Part shown: one piece after another, positions 1 through 9,370 of the stretch
How positions within the stretch are numbered: position 1 is the stretch's first letter
How the letters are laid out: each line of letters opens with the position of its first letter
Source of the DNA: Lewinellaceae bacterium
GTDB lineage: Bacteria > Bacteroidota > Bacteroidia > Chitinophagales > Saprospiraceae
DNA length: 64,000 nt
Direction of reading: 5' to 3'
Assembly: GCA_020636005.1 (NCBI GenBank)
Contig: JACJYR010000003.1
Span: 620,001-684,000, forward strand
Notes under the pieces: generated by a model
What the model was told of the DNA's origin: nothing
The model's input: only the letters and a program-made list of their open reading frames with translations
The model's database searches: none
Translations under genes and position numbers: made by a program

Positions 1-227
1 GGCGGTGGCTCTGGCGGCGGGGGCGTTTTCTTCCCCTCCACGATTTTGGCCTTCACGGGCTTGGGCGAATTCCGCTCCGCACGCATGAGGTCGTCAGTAT
101 GGGCGGGGATTTCCATGTCGTACTGTTGGATGTACACATTGACCATGCCCCCTTCTAAAAGGGACTTTACGATTCCCTCGTCGCCGGTATGTAGGAATTT
201 GACTTTGGTTCCGACCGCAAAAAGCAT
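1..227 (-). CDS. N-terminus of a DUF2027/Smr-type (MutS2-like) protein, cut by the window edge
   Basis: The gene runs off the left edge, so only about 75 codons are visible. It starts at an ATG whose complement lies at 225-227. The protein opens MLFAVGTKVKFLHTGDEGIV, followed by a short beta-rich segment and then a basic, proline-rich linker (residues about 55-75). In Bacteroidota, proteins that open with a hydrophobic stretch, then VGTKVKFLHxxxEGxV, are usually DUF2027 proteins with a C-terminal Smr (small MutS-related) domain. That domain would lie outside the window. The proline/lysine linker fits such a layout. The function (possibly nucleic-acid binding or nicking) is inferred from the family only. 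Confidence 0.55.
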   Translation of the reverse strand, partial: MLFAVGTKVKFLHTGDEGIVKSLLEGGMVNVYIQQYDMEIPAHTDDLMRAERNSPKPVKAKIVEGKKTPPPPEPP

Positions 228-375
228 AAGACAAGTAGGTTTTTGATGGAACCCAAAGGTAACAGCAGGATTGTAAAATTGTGCATTGAGGCTCGATGGA
301 AAAATAAAATGACAATTTTTATTTCCCGCAAAGGTTTTCAAAAGTAAAAAACCGGCTTTGGGGAACACAACCACC

Positions 376-2805
376 TTATAACCTTCTCCGTTCCTCTTCA
401 GCCCCACCGGAGCGCTGCCTTGCATCCTTTAGTTTTTTGTTGCCAAACCGGTTGCTCCAGGTCAGCATAAAGACCCTTTCGGCCTGTTGGTACGAGCTTT
501 TCACCAACAAATTCAGTTCCGGCTGGTCGGTGGTGCCAAAATAGTTGTTGGTGGTGAAGATGTCAGTGACGTTCAGGCTGAGTTTGCCCCATCTCTCCCC
601 AAGGTCTTTTTGGATGCCGAAGTTGAGCTGGCCGTTGTCCTTGTATTTTGTGACCCCCGAATTGTTGGCGGTGAAATATTGGCCGGAAAGCTCGATGGAA
701 AATTGCTTGGGCAATTTGAAGCTGTGGCTGCTGAACAATCCGATAAACTTGGAGGGAATTTTCAGGCGCTCCCCTTCGATTTCCATGTCGAATTTCTGGT
801 AGGCAATGAATGCCGTCGTTTGCATGTCCCACCATTTAGCGGGGTGCAGCGGGAAGTTGATCATAGCGTAGGCCGTGTGGGTCTTGCCATTGTTTTCCGG
901 GTACAGGAAGGTACTGTTTTGCTCAACGTCCACGTGCGGCAGGTCCCGGATGCTCTGTTTTTCAAGGTTGTATTCCAGGGTCAGGTTGAAAATTTTATAG
1001 CGGTAATCCGTACGGATGGCATGTACGAAAGCGGGTTGAAGGGAGGGGTTGCCCCCCTGTACCGTGGAAGGATCATAAAATATGAGGTAGGGGGCCAGCT
1101 GTGTAAAGCCGGGCCGGAAGATTCGGCGGCTGTAGGAGAGGTTGATGCTCTGGTTTTCGTTGATGTTGCGAAGTAAAAAAACACTGGGGAAGAAACTGCC
1201 ATATTGGCGGTCGTAAACGGCTGGTTCGCCTGCCGCACCAAGATGGGTACTGGTGTATTCATATCTCAGGCCGATTTTCAGGTCTGTCTTTGCATTGAGT
1301 TTAAAGGAAACAGTGCCATAGGCCGCAGCAATGTCTTCCGTCAGCATAAAACGGGAAGTGAACAACGAGTCGGCAGTCCAAACTTCCTGGAGAAGGTTTT
1401 CCACCCTTACGTCGTTGTCGAAAGTGGATTGGGTCGCCTTGATACCTGCTTCCAGTTGGGTGTTTTCACCAAAAGTCTGCGTGTAGTCGGATTTTGCCAC
1501 GGCAATCTTGATAGGCGTTTCCTTGCTCAACCGTAGTCGTTGTTCCTTTCCGGCGCTTCCGTCGCCGAACACGGTAAAATAGCTGTAGTCGCTGGGGTTG
1601 TGTATCTTATAGTAGATGTAGTCGGCATCGAAGCTGAGGTTTTGCTTGTCGTTGAATTTGTGCATCACGTTGAAATTGCCTGCCAGGGAATTCCAATGGT
1701 TGATTTCGGTAGTAAACATGCGGGTAGTGCTGTCCTGCAACCCGTTGGTACGGTGAAAAATTTCGGTCTCCGCCTCCATGTCCCAATACCGGTCGAAATA
1801 AGTGCCCACCACCCCGATGACCGTCTTGGGCGTCAGTTGGTAGTCGGCCCCGAAACGGCCGTTCTGGTTGTAGAGGTCGGGCGAGCGGTCACTGCTTCCA
1901 TCGGTCTCGATGAAATTCCCGTCTTTTCGGATGCCCCTGTAATTGGTGAAAACCTGTGGGTTGTGGTCGAACTGCAAACTGTAATTCCCAAACAGGTTGA
2001 TCTTCCCTTTTCGGAAGTTCAGGTTCAGGCTGGCGCCATATTTCTCCCTTTTGCCATAGCCGCCGTTGATGGAATAGCCGCCGTTTAGGCCTGCGTCTGC
2101 CGTTTGTTTCAGCACAATGTTGATGATGCCGGCGCTGCCCTGGGCGTCAAAACTGGCGGGCGGCGTGTGTATCAGTTCGATGCGTTCGATGTTGTCGGCC
2201 TGCATGCCTTCCAGCATGGCGATAATGGCATCCGGCGGCAAGGGGGTGATTTTTCCGTTGACCATGATGATGACGCCCTGTTTGCCGGACATCGAAATAC
2301 TGTTGGATTGCCGGTTCACGATGACGCCCGGCGATCGTTGTAAAACTTCCAGGGCATTGCCACCTGCGTTGATGCTGCTGGCTGCCACATTGATCATCAT
2401 ACGATCTATTTTCTGTTCGTAAAGTGGCCGCTTTGCCAGCACCTGCACTTCTTTCAGTTGTTCGGCTGACTCCTGTAAAATAACATCTGGCCATCTTTGG
2501 TTGCCTGTATTTTCTAATTGAAAAGTGTCGGTTTGAAAATCCTCGAAACCGACCATTGTTACCTTCAACAGATAGGCCCCGCCGCTGATGTTTCCTATGC
2601 GGAAGGTGCCGTCTTCCCCGCTGATCTCACCGTTGGCGAGGCTGGAATCCACAGCGTTCAAAAGGAGGACGGAAGCACCGGGCAGGGGGAGTTTTTTGCT
2701 ATCCACCACCTTTCCATTGAGCGAAGACTGAGCATACATGGGAAAAAGGCAAAACAAGGTCAGGCCACCCAGCCACAGGGCCGTGGTAAGTTGTTTAGCG
2801 TACAT
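376..2805 (-). CDS. Outer-membrane beta-barrel receptor (TonB-dependent-like, OMP_b-brl_3 family)
   Basis: This 809-residue protein has a signal peptide (residues 1-25, ending before QSSLNGKVVD) and a carboxypeptidase-regulatory-like Ig fold (about 28-110). A plug-like segment containing IINIVLKQ lies near 225-235, followed by a long aromatic-rich beta-barrel. The C-terminus ends in a basic/acidic tail after SNRFGNKKLKDARQ, a typical ending of the OMP_b-brl_3 outer-membrane family of Bacteroidota. Such proteins sit in the outer membrane and are thought to take up or bind ligands with TonB energy. No TonB box can be assigned with certainty and no SusD partner lies next to it, so the substrate is unknown. 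It stands alone between the DUF2027-type gene and folC, all on the minus strand. The family call is firm; the transport role is inferred. Confidence 0.85.
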   Translation of the reverse strand: MYAKQLTTALWLGGLTLFCLFPMYAQSSLNGKVVDSKKLPLPGASVLLLNAVDSSLANGEISGEDGTFRIGNISGGAYLLKVTMVGFEDFQTDTFQLENTGNQRWPDVILQESAEQLKEVQVLAKRPLYEQKIDRMMINVAASSINAGGNALEVLQRSPGVIVNRQSNSISMSGKQGVIIMVNGKITPLPPDAIIAMLEGMQADNIERIELIHTPPASFDAQGSAGIINIVLKQTADAGLNGGYSINGGYGKREKYGASLNLNFRKGKINLFGNYSLQFDHNPQVFTNYRGIRKDGNFIETDGSSDRSPDLYNQNGRFGADYQLTPKTVIGVVGTYFDRYWDMEAETEIFHRTNGLQDSTTRMFTTEINHWNSLAGNFNVMHKFNDKQNLSFDADYIYYKIHNPSDYSYFTVFGDGSAGKEQRLRLSKETPIKIAVAKSDYTQTFGENTQLEAGIKATQSTFDNDVRVENLLQEVWTADSLFTSRFMLTEDIAAAYGTVSFKLNAKTDLKIGLRYEYTSTHLGAAGEPAVYDRQYGSFFPSVFLLRNINENQSINLSYSRRIFRPGFTQLAPYLIFYDPSTVQGGNPSLQPAFVHAIRTDYRYKIFNLTLEYNLEKQSIRDLPHVDVEQNSTFLYPENNGKTHTAYAMINFPLHPAKWWDMQTTAFIAYQKFDMEIEGERLKIPSKFIGLFSSHSFKLPKQFSIELSGQYFTANNSGVTKYKDNGQLNFGIQKDLGERWGKLSLNVTDIFTTNNYFGTTDQPELNLLVKSSYQQAERVFMLTWSNRFGNKKLKDARQRSGGAEEERRRL

Positions 2806-2997
2806 AGGTCTAGTGTTTTAATAATTAAGTTGGTATGTTGGCCCCTATCCGCCATGTGCCATAAATCGTGCTGAGCAACGAAAATCAGCATGGCGTTGGG
2901 TGGCCTTTTGGATGGCCAAGGTGAAATATTTTACCAGAAAAAGGCCGGAGGGATATGGCAGGAAGGGTAATAGTATTGTATTTCCACGGGAAAATAC

Positions 2998-4305
2998 TCA
3001 AATCACTTCGGCGACAACGAAAATGCTGCCGCCAACGTAGATCAAATCTCCAGGCCGGGCTTTCCGTTTGGCGGCTGCCAGCGCCTTCCTGACAGAACTG
3101 TAGGCTTTTCCATTCAAGCCAAAACTGGCAGCTTTCTCTTTTAACTTCCCCGCATCGAGGCCACGTGGGATATTGGCTTTTGCAAAATAATAAGTGGCCG
3201 AAGGGGGTAGCAGGGCCAACACCTTATCGGGCGATTTGTCACTGACCAAGCCAAGCACAAAATGGAGCTTATCGTAGGTCAGTTTTTCCAAGCCTTGCAT
3301 GGCCTGGCGGATGCCGTCCTCGTTGTGGGCACTGTCACAAAGGATGCGGGGCTGCCGGCTGATGAAGGACCACCGGCCGATGAAGCCGGCATATTTCACC
3401 AAATCTTTCAATCCTGTTTGAAGGTCGGGAGGGCTATGAGGGGACAGCGGAGGGTAGGGGGGGTGGGAATCCAAAATCTCCATGGCCTGCAGCACGGCGG
3501 GCAGGTTTTTCTGTTGGTAATCGGCGGTGTGCTGCAAGGCAAGTTTTTCAAAAATGGTTTTTCCTGCTTTCGATATTTTATAAAAAGAAAATTCTTCCAT
3601 TTTTTCGAGCAATTCCACTTGATAGTATTGGTCGGCAAAAAAGATAGGGGCGTTCATCGCTTTGGCTTTTTGCCCGAAAACCGACCTCGTTTCAGGGTGC
3701 ATTTCTCCGATGACAACCGGCACGTTTTGTTTGATGATCCCTGCCTTTTCACCAGCAATAAGCGGCAGGGTGTCGCCCAGCAATTCCATGTGATCATAGC
3801 CGATATTAGTGATAATGCTCAGGAGTGGGGTGATCACGTTTGTAGAGTCGAGCCGCCCGCCGAGGCCCGTTTCGATGATGGCGATATCCACTTTTTCATG
3901 GGCAAAATAATCGAACGCCAGTGCTACCGTCCACTCGAAAAAGGAAGGTTTCAACTCTTCGGAAAAGGAACGGTGCTTTTCGACAAAATCAATGACCGTT
4001 TTTTTGGGGATGAACTGCCCGTCAATTTTTATCCGTTCCCGGAAATCCCTGTAATGTGGCGAGGTATAAAGCCCGGTCTTCTTGCCCCTGGCCGTAAAGA
4101 TGGCTGCGAGCATGTGGGCCACGGAGCCTTTGCCATTAGTGCCGGCGATATGTACGGAAGGGAACTTCAGGTGAGGATCGCCGAGGTGGGCGCAGAAAGC
4201 AAGCGTGTTGCCCAAATCCTTTTTAAAGGCTGCCGGCCCGATGCGGTGGAACATGGGCAACTGGGCAAAGAGGTAATCAAGTGTCTGTTGGTAGCGGCTT
4301 TTCAA
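2998..4305 (-). CDS. folC: Bifunctional folylpolyglutamate synthase / dihydrofolate synthase
   Basis: This cytoplasmic ATP-dependent ligase of the Mur ligase superfamily adds glutamate to dihydropteroate and to reduced folates. At 435 residues it has the normal family length. Visible motifs are the P-loop HIAGTNGKGSV (about residues 52-62), the TSPHY segment after it, the family signature ETGLGGRLDSTNVI (about 145-158), and the C-terminal-domain motif CDSAHNEDGI (about 322-331), which corresponds to the usual DGAHN. The gene starts at an ATG only 4 bp after the stop codon of the small secreted protein gene at 4310-4729, so the two are very probably co-transcribed. There is no obvious functional link with that partner. 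Confidence 0.95.
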   Translation of the reverse strand: MKSRYQQTLDYLFAQLPMFHRIGPAAFKKDLGNTLAFCAHLGDPHLKFPSVHIAGTNGKGSVAHMLAAIFTARGKKTGLYTSPHYRDFRERIKIDGQFIPKKTVIDFVEKHRSFSEELKPSFFEWTVALAFDYFAHEKVDIAIIETGLGGRLDSTNVITPLLSIITNIGYDHMELLGDTLPLIAGEKAGIIKQNVPVVIGEMHPETRSVFGQKAKAMNAPIFFADQYYQVELLEKMEEFSFYKISKAGKTIFEKLALQHTADYQQKNLPAVLQAMEILDSHPPYPPLSPHSPPDLQTGLKDLVKYAGFIGRWSFISRQPRILCDSAHNEDGIRQAMQGLEKLTYDKLHFVLGLVSDKSPDKVLALLPPSATYYFAKANIPRGLDAGKLKEKAASFGLNGKAYSSVRKALAAAKRKARPGDLIYVGGSIFVVAEVI

Positions 4306-4309
4306 TCGC

Positions 4310-4729
4310 TTAATCCTTTTGCTTCAACTCCTTTTCTGTCAGGGAAAGATTTTCTTCCTTCCAGGTTTTAAACTGCTGAAAAGCTTTTTCAACTTTTTCA
4401 GGTGCCTGGGCAAGATCGCCTGTTGAGGCCGTTTCCAACATGGCTGCAAGGTCAGTTTTGTCCTGGGCTTGCTTATGAGCGGTTTGCACTTCGTGAATGT
4501 CACGTTGCATTATTTTCACCAGTTCTTTGCGCAGCTTTTCCATGCTTTTCAGGTCACCATCTTCACGGGCTGCCCCAAAACGAAACAGGTATTCATCAAA
4601 GCTGGCCAGCCCGCCCTTTTGCAGTTCGAGCAATTGTTCCGGAGAAAGGCTGCGCTGGGCCTCCTGCGCATTTGCAAGGAATGGCAGTGCCAGCAGAAAA
4701 AAGAAACCGTAAATTTTTTGCGCTTTCAT
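4310..4729 (-). CDS. Small secreted helical protein upstream of folC, function unknown
   Basis: The 139-residue product has a signal peptide (residues 1-21, with hydrophobic core FFFLLALPFL and a cleavage site after NAQ). The rest is charged and probably all helical, rich in Lys, Glu and Gln, with no cysteines after the signal. No lipobox is present, so it should be free in the periplasm or secreted. No known domain was recognised. The stop codon lies 4 bp before the folC start, which implies one transcript. The long hydrophilic helix could be a periplasmic adaptor or chaperone-like protein, but that is speculation. Confidence 0.75.
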   Translation of the reverse strand: MKAQKIYGFFFLLALPFLANAQEAQRSLSPEQLLELQKGGLASFDEYLFRFGAAREDGDLKSMEKLRKELVKIMQRDIHEVQTAHKQAQDKTDLAAMLETASTGDLAQAPEKVEKAFQQFKTWKEENLSLTEKELKQKD

Positions 4730-4804
4730 AAAAAATAGATTTTTTCGTCAAATAATTGGTGCGCCCAAAAATACATCCGCCTTTACAGAACAACAAACTC
4801 CTGC

Positions 4805-5911
4805 ATGTTTACTGAAAAACATTTCCCCTCGTCCGTCTCCGGGGAAGAACTGGACAACTACCTGGAAAATGCCTGGTACCGCATGGGCCAGTCCATTTTT
4901 ACCTGTCATTTTCTTTTTTTTGAGGAAAAACTGTTTTCACCCATCTGGACCAGGCTACCGCTTGATGGCTACGCATTCAGGAAGCGCCTGCGGAAATTGA
5001 TGGGTCGCAATGAACAACTGTTCCGCACCTGCGTGCGCCCTGCGCAACTCGACGACGAGAAGGAGGCCCTTTTCCAGGTGTACAAAAACAACTTCAACGG
5101 CAGGCTGTCGCCCACGCTGAAAATCTGCCTTCAGGACAATTTCGACTTCAACATTTTTGCCACCTACGAAATTGCCATTTACCACGGCCACAAGCTGGTT
5201 GCCTATAGCTTTTTTGATTTGGGAAAACACAGCCTGGCGAGCATAAAAGGAGTTTACGACCCCGCCTACGAAAAATTCAGTTTGGGTTTTTACACCATGC
5301 TTAGGGAAATACAGTATGGCCAGGAATTGGGCTTCAAATATTACTACCCTGGTTATATCGTGCCGGGATTTCCAAGGTTTGACTACAAAACACGAATTGG
5401 AAAGGAGGAAGAGGTGCAATATTTCAATCTTAAACAACATGCCTGGCTGCCATTGACCAAATTTTCCCAGCAGGATGTCCCCATCCAGTTTTTAAGCCAA
5501 AAGCTGATGGACACCGGCTGGGCGCTTACCCAGCACGACATCATGTGCCAGATACTTTATTATCCTGCCTATGAGGCCAATATTTTTGGCTATGGCGACG
5601 AGCGCTTCCTGGAATCGCCGCTCTTTTTGAACTGTTTCAGCAATGTCTTCCCACGGCCAAGGTTCATTGTATATTTCGATATTTGGAAGGAAAAATACGT
5701 GTTCTGCCACTGTATGCCCATTGAAGACCTGGGCTTTTATTTTGAATATTCCATGCAGTTCGATACGGGCGATGCCAGGCATTTCCTGGATTTCATCATG
5801 AAAAAAACGGTGATCGTGGAAACGGAGAATATCCAGGAGATAGTGGGGCTGGCGGTGAGCATTTCCAAACTGCTGAAGCCTCCGTCGAAGATGCGGCGGT
5901 TTCTGAAATAA
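4805..5911 (+). CDS. Arginyl/leucyl-tRNA--protein transferase-like protein (ATE/Bpt fold)
   Basis: Enzymes of the ATE/Bpt family move Arg or Leu from an aminoacyl-tRNA to the N-terminus of a protein and so mark it for degradation. The 368-residue product looks like this family. Residues about 75-150 fit the ATE N-terminal/GNAT region. The stretch from residue about 123 (HKLVAYSFFDLGK) through KGVYDP and the SLGFYTMLREIQYGQELG helix to YYYPGYIVPGFPRFDYK (about 179-195) parallels the Bpt core, where a tyrosine-glycine-tyrosine segment is followed by a KxxYK-type motif. The N-terminal cysteine cluster of eukaryotic ATE1 and bacterial Bpt is not evident. A C-terminal extension (about 225-368) is not explained. 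It is the only plus-strand gene in its neighbourhood. A different aminoacyl-tRNA-dependent acceptor is possible. Confidence 0.6.
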   Translation: MFTEKHFPSSVSGEELDNYLENAWYRMGQSIFTCHFLFFEEKLFSPIWTRLPLDGYAFRKRLRKLMGRNEQLFRTCVRPAQLDDEKEALFQVYKNNFNGRLSPTLKICLQDNFDFNIFATYEIAIYHGHKLVAYSFFDLGKHSLASIKGVYDPAYEKFSLGFYTMLREIQYGQELGFKYYYPGYIVPGFPRFDYKTRIGKEEEVQYFNLKQHAWLPLTKFSQQDVPIQFLSQKLMDTGWALTQHDIMCQILYYPAYEANIFGYGDERFLESPLFLNCFSNVFPRPRFIVYFDIWKEKYVFCHCMPIEDLGFYFEYSMQFDTGDARHFLDFIMKKTVIVETENIQEIVGLAVSISKLLKPPSKMRRFLK

Positions 5912-6063
5912 GGCAGGTAGGGGATATATTCGACGCCAATAGGTATTGTGCAAATGAGCAGCAGGGTTGAGACGGTTTATTCCTCAACCATCTCAACAAA
6001 AAATACGGTATGCTCAAACCCTATAAGTGAGGAGCATAAATACACAGACCCCAACGCCCACCA

Positions 6064-7782
6064 TTAAGCCACTTCCATCTCCAGTTTTTCCTTTTCCGGC
6101 ACTTTCTCCCAGATTATCGCTTTTTCCAGCCCATAGTTGTCCAACCTATTGTGGTAGAAATAAAGCAATTTGAAATCCTCGCTGACCAGTTGGCCTTTTT
6201 TGTTCATCACCAGGGGCTTCTCCACATGATAAACCCCCAGGTTCCTGACCCCATCTTCTATCAGCTTGTCCACTTCGTGGAAAATCTGTTTCGACAGTTT
6301 GATCTTCCCGTTTTTGTTCATCTCCAGCAATCGTTCCCGAATACTGCCTACTACATTCTGCATGAGGGCCATCGGGAAAATATAGTCATCGGTGGGAAGC
6401 CGCAGCACCCCGAACAGGTCGAGGCGGGGATTTTGGTTTTTTAAAATATTGAAGGCAGCATAAGCCACTACATGGCTGGACAGCACAATATTCTCTTTGA
6501 AATAGCGCTCCACGATCCGGTCGGCCAGCATTTTGGTGTATTCCATTTCCCGTTGGAGGTCTTCTGTCACAGCGCCTTCTGTCATGAAATATTCTTTGAC
6601 TTCTACCTGGTTGCCGAAGCGGTCGGTACTGATTCCCTCTTCGTTCACGAAGTTTCCCATGATGTCCAGCGGTTTTCCAAAAGAAAGTGTGATTTCGGAG
6701 GGCTGGGAGAAAAATTTCCAGCCGAATTTGAACAGTTTCCGAAGACTGTAAAACTCGTCCCTGGCTTTCATGTAGCGTTCCTTGCCGATGTAGCGGAGGT
6801 ATTGCTCGATGAGGTATTTGGCCTCCAACACCACGTGGTAGCTGACGATGAGCGGCACGATGAACACTTTTTCGTCCGTTCCTTTTTGAAAGTTCACCCG
6901 TTGCGCTTCGAGGGCGGTACCCAACAGGCCCATTTTCAGTTTGTCTTCCAGGGCACCCGATCTGCTCCTCGTTCCGCCAGGAAAAAAAATCGTGTTGGTA
7001 CCCCGCTGGATGGAGAGGTTGGACATGGTTTTCAGCGTTTCGAGATAGATCGGGTTTTTCTTGCGGCGATCCACCCGGTAGGCACCGAGGCGGTTCATGA
7101 AGTAGGCTGTGTAGCCGGTATTGTAGAGGTTCAATCCTGCCCCGTAGGAGAAGGAAGGCATCCCCAGGATGGTGTCCATCGCATAGCCGATGAGGATGGA
7201 GTCGAGGTTGCTGGAGTGGGTCGGCACGACGATGACGGTACCTTTGGTCATCAGATTGCGCAGCTTCTCGATTTCGCCGCGGGTGAGCAGCCGTTCGTAC
7301 ACCTTGTATTTGGTGCCAAAAATGCGCTTCATGTTCCTGCCTGCCGCCGTGTTGAGCAGCCGGTTGAAAAAGACGGTGAGGAACTTGCGGGCAAATAAAA
7401 AGGTAGGGATGCTGAAAGTGCCGACAATTTCTTCGGCGTAGCGGTGGATGATAGTGCGCAATACCGCTTCGGCGGCAGCTTTTTGCTCATCGCCCTCCGG
7501 CATAGGCGTTTTTCCGAGCAGGCGCTTGCTCATTTTTTTCCAAAACATCCGCTCGTTGGGCGGATCGACCTTCCAGGGTTCTTCTTTAATCCGAATCCTT
7601 TCCAGGTAAATGGTTTTGGCGATAATATCCTGCAGGTCATTTTCGTGGAGCTTTAACAAGCGCTGGAAAGTAAACTCTTCAATTTCCTCCACGAAATTCT
7701 TCCTGTCCGCCAATAGCTTATAGATTGGCCAATGCTCAATCTCCGGTATCACGTGCCTATATACTCTCGAACCTTCGCTCAT
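6064..7782 (-). CDS. Glycerol-3-phosphate / 1-acylglycerol-3-phosphate acyltransferase (PlsB/PlsC superfamily)
   Basis: This is a membrane-associated acyltransferase of phospholipid synthesis with 572 residues, longer than PlsC (about 250) and shorter than E. coli PlsB (about 800). The catalytic HX4D box reads HSSNLD at residues 189-194. The substrate-binding block FFPGGTRSRSG lies at about 264-274, and the later block with the conserved proline (FIVPLIVSYHVV) follows near residue 308. The long regions before and after the catalytic domain match the large acyltransferases found in Bacteroidota and Chlorobi that are annotated as glycerol-3-phosphate acyltransferase. Which position of glycerol-3-phosphate it acylates cannot be told from the sequence. 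It stands upstream of no obvious operon partner; engB follows with its own hairpin terminator in between on the same strand. Confidence 0.85.
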   Translation of the reverse strand: MSEGSRVYRHVIPEIEHWPIYKLLADRKNFVEEIEEFTFQRLLKLHENDLQDIIAKTIYLERIRIKEEPWKVDPPNERMFWKKMSKRLLGKTPMPEGDEQKAAAEAVLRTIIHRYAEEIVGTFSIPTFLFARKFLTVFFNRLLNTAAGRNMKRIFGTKYKVYERLLTRGEIEKLRNLMTKGTVIVVPTHSSNLDSILIGYAMDTILGMPSFSYGAGLNLYNTGYTAYFMNRLGAYRVDRRKKNPIYLETLKTMSNLSIQRGTNTIFFPGGTRSRSGALEDKLKMGLLGTALEAQRVNFQKGTDEKVFIVPLIVSYHVVLEAKYLIEQYLRYIGKERYMKARDEFYSLRKLFKFGWKFFSQPSEITLSFGKPLDIMGNFVNEEGISTDRFGNQVEVKEYFMTEGAVTEDLQREMEYTKMLADRIVERYFKENIVLSSHVVAYAAFNILKNQNPRLDLFGVLRLPTDDYIFPMALMQNVVGSIRERLLEMNKNGKIKLSKQIFHEVDKLIEDGVRNLGVYHVEKPLVMNKKGQLVSEDFKLLYFYHNRLDNYGLEKAIIWEKVPEKEKLEMEVA

Positions 7783-7895
7783 TGCTGTTTTTGTTGTTGC
7801 TGATTAGCTCACAGATTTAAAAATCCTGTCCAATTTTTATCATCTTGAAAAGGGCTAAGCCCATCACGGAAATCTGTTTTGATTGGTTGAGGTAG

Positions 7896-7919
7896 CTCCG
7901 AAGCAGGAGCTTCGGAGTA
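7896..7919 (-). terminator. Hairpin downstream of engB
   Basis: Arms GCTCCGAAGC (7896-7905) and GCTTCGGAGT (7910-7919) enclose an AGGA loop, with nine Watson-Crick pairs and one G-T pair. It lies about 40 bp beyond the engB stop codon on the minus strand. There is no good T-tract, so it may be a repeat-derived hairpin rather than a classic terminator. Confidence 0.4.
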
Positions 7920-7960
7920 CTTGATTATCAACGATAATTTCTAATTTCCCGAAATCCTGG

Positions 7961-8563
7961 TCAACCAACAACTGCCTTGTTGGTGCTTTCAATAAAGCTG
8001 AGTATTTCATCCTTACCTGTTTTCCTGACCGCCGATGTGATGAATTGCTCTGGCAGTTCGGCCCATTCTTCCAGCAGGGTATTCCTGATATTCTCAATCT
8101 GGAGATCCACCTTGCTGTTGCTCAGCTTATCGGTTTTGGTATAGGCAATGACAAACGGTATAAGGTTTTCGCCCAGCCAATTGATAAATTCAATGTCCCG
8201 TTTTTGCGGGGGTACGTTGGCGTCAATTAAAACGACGGCGCATTGCAGGGTGGGACGCTCGGAGAGGTATTCCATGATCATGGCCCCGAACTTTTTGCGG
8301 ATGGATTTTGAACGGGCCGCATAACCATAGCCTGGCAGGTCAATCAAATACCAGGTGTCATCTATCAGGTAAAAATTGATGGCCTCCGTTTTTCCAGGTT
8401 TTTTGGAAACATGGGCCAGGTCTTTTTTGCCGGTGAGCATGTTGATGAGGGACGACTTGCCCACATTGGACCTGCCGATAAAGGCAAACTCCGGCAACCT
8501 GGGCGTTGGGCATTTGGAGATGCCGGGAAAGCTGCCGATGTATTTTGATTCTTTGATTTCCAT
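7961..8563 (-). CDS. engB: Ribosome biogenesis GTP-binding protein EngB (YihA/YsxC)
   Basis: This small cytoplasmic GTPase is needed for assembly of the large ribosomal subunit. At 200 residues it has the usual length. All G motifs are visible: G1 GRSNVGKSS (about residues 29-37), the switch I region KPGKTEAINFY, G3 DLPGYG (about 75-80) followed by the family-specific AARSKSIRKKFG helix, G4 TKTDK (about 142-146) and a G5-like ITSAV near 176. The start ATG is preceded by the hydrophobic-basic N-terminal segment typical of YsxC. It is transcribed from the minus strand alone. Confidence 0.95.
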   Translation of the reverse strand: MEIKESKYIGSFPGISKCPTPRLPEFAFIGRSNVGKSSLINMLTGKKDLAHVSKKPGKTEAINFYLIDDTWYLIDLPGYGYAARSKSIRKKFGAMIMEYLSERPTLQCAVVLIDANVPPQKRDIEFINWLGENLIPFVIAYTKTDKLSNSKVDLQIENIRNTLLEEWAELPEQFITSAVRKTGKDEILSFIESTNKAVVG

Positions 8564-8749
8564 GATTTCGATGGTTAGCCAGTCGGCAAATGTAACCTAA
8601 TTTGAACTAAACAGGGATAGTTCCAAGGCAGATTAATGAAGTGCTAATATCGGTTAATTCGGGGTTAAAAGATTTTCTTCATGTTCGTGCAGAATACTAA
8701 AACAGGAATAAAACAGCGTTATAGCCACCTCAACTAAAAACTTAATACC

Positions 8750-9370
8750 ATGAAGAAATCACTCGTATTATCATTTGTCCTCGTGCTCTTTTCTTTATCC
8801 GCCTTTTCTCAAGTAAAATTTGGCATCAAGGCAGGGTTCAGCACCGACCAACTCGACAGGGAGACCGTCAGCGCCCAGGGCTTGAGCATTGCCATTAAAG
8901 ATGCCAACTACGGGGTGCATTTCGGCTTGATGCTGAAGGGCTTTGTCTCCGACCATTTTTACCTGCAGCCAGAGGCCCTGCTTAACTCCAACTCGGTGGA
9001 CTACACCGTGAACGACGTCTCGGACGGGCTTTTCAACAAGGCCCTGAAAGAGCGCTACCAAAACCTCGACCTTCCCTTTATGATTGGCTACCAACTGGGG
9101 CCGCTCCACCTGGAAACAGGTCCGGTCGGGCACCTGCACATCGCCAGCCAAACAGAACTGGACGAGGTAGGCGGCTACTCCCAGAAGTTCAGCAATTTCA
9201 CTTTGGGTTATCAGGCCGGCGCAGGGCTGGATATCTGGAAGCTCACTGTCGGGGTGCGCTATGAGGGCAATTTTACCAAAGCGGCCGACCACATGCGTAT
9301 TGGAAACGAAGAAATCAGGTTTTCTCAAAACCCATCCCGTTGGGTATTCTCGGCTGGGTTCTATTTTTAG
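8750..9370 (+). CDS. Outer-membrane beta-barrel protein (porin-like, PorT/OmpW-type fold)
   Basis: This is a 206-residue protein with a signal peptide (residues 1-20, core SFVLVLFSLSAF, cleavage after SQ). VKFGIKAGFS then begins a series of short amphipathic strands with alternating aromatic and polar residues. It ends in an aromatic outer-membrane targeting pattern (WVFSAGFYF). This matches the eight-stranded outer-membrane beta-barrel family common in Bacteroidota. No ligand can be assigned. It is a single gene with its own 186-bp upstream region, followed by a 200-bp gap before the ECF sigma operon. Confidence 0.8.
   Translation: MKKSLVLSFVLVLFSLSAFSQVKFGIKAGFSTDQLDRETVSAQGLSIAIKDANYGVHFGLMLKGFVSDHFYLQPEALLNSNSVDYTVNDVSDGLFNKALKERYQNLDLPFMIGYQLGPLHLETGPVGHLHIASQTELDEVGGYSQKFSNFTLGYQAGAGLDIWKLTVGVRYEGNFTKAADHMRIGNEEIRFSQNPSRWVFSAGFYF

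Noticed and set aside
487..1176. Long plus-strand open frame opposite the outer-membrane receptor gene
   Set aside because: It mirrors the codon structure of the real minus-strand gene and has no recognisable domain or signal peptide.
3262..4371. 369-codon plus-strand frame opposite folC
   Set aside because: The folC motifs on the other strand are complete, and this frame shows only biased shadow composition.
6472..7398. 308-codon plus-strand frame opposite the acyltransferase gene
   Set aside because: The acyltransferase on the minus strand has all catalytic motifs; the plus-strand product is a shadow.
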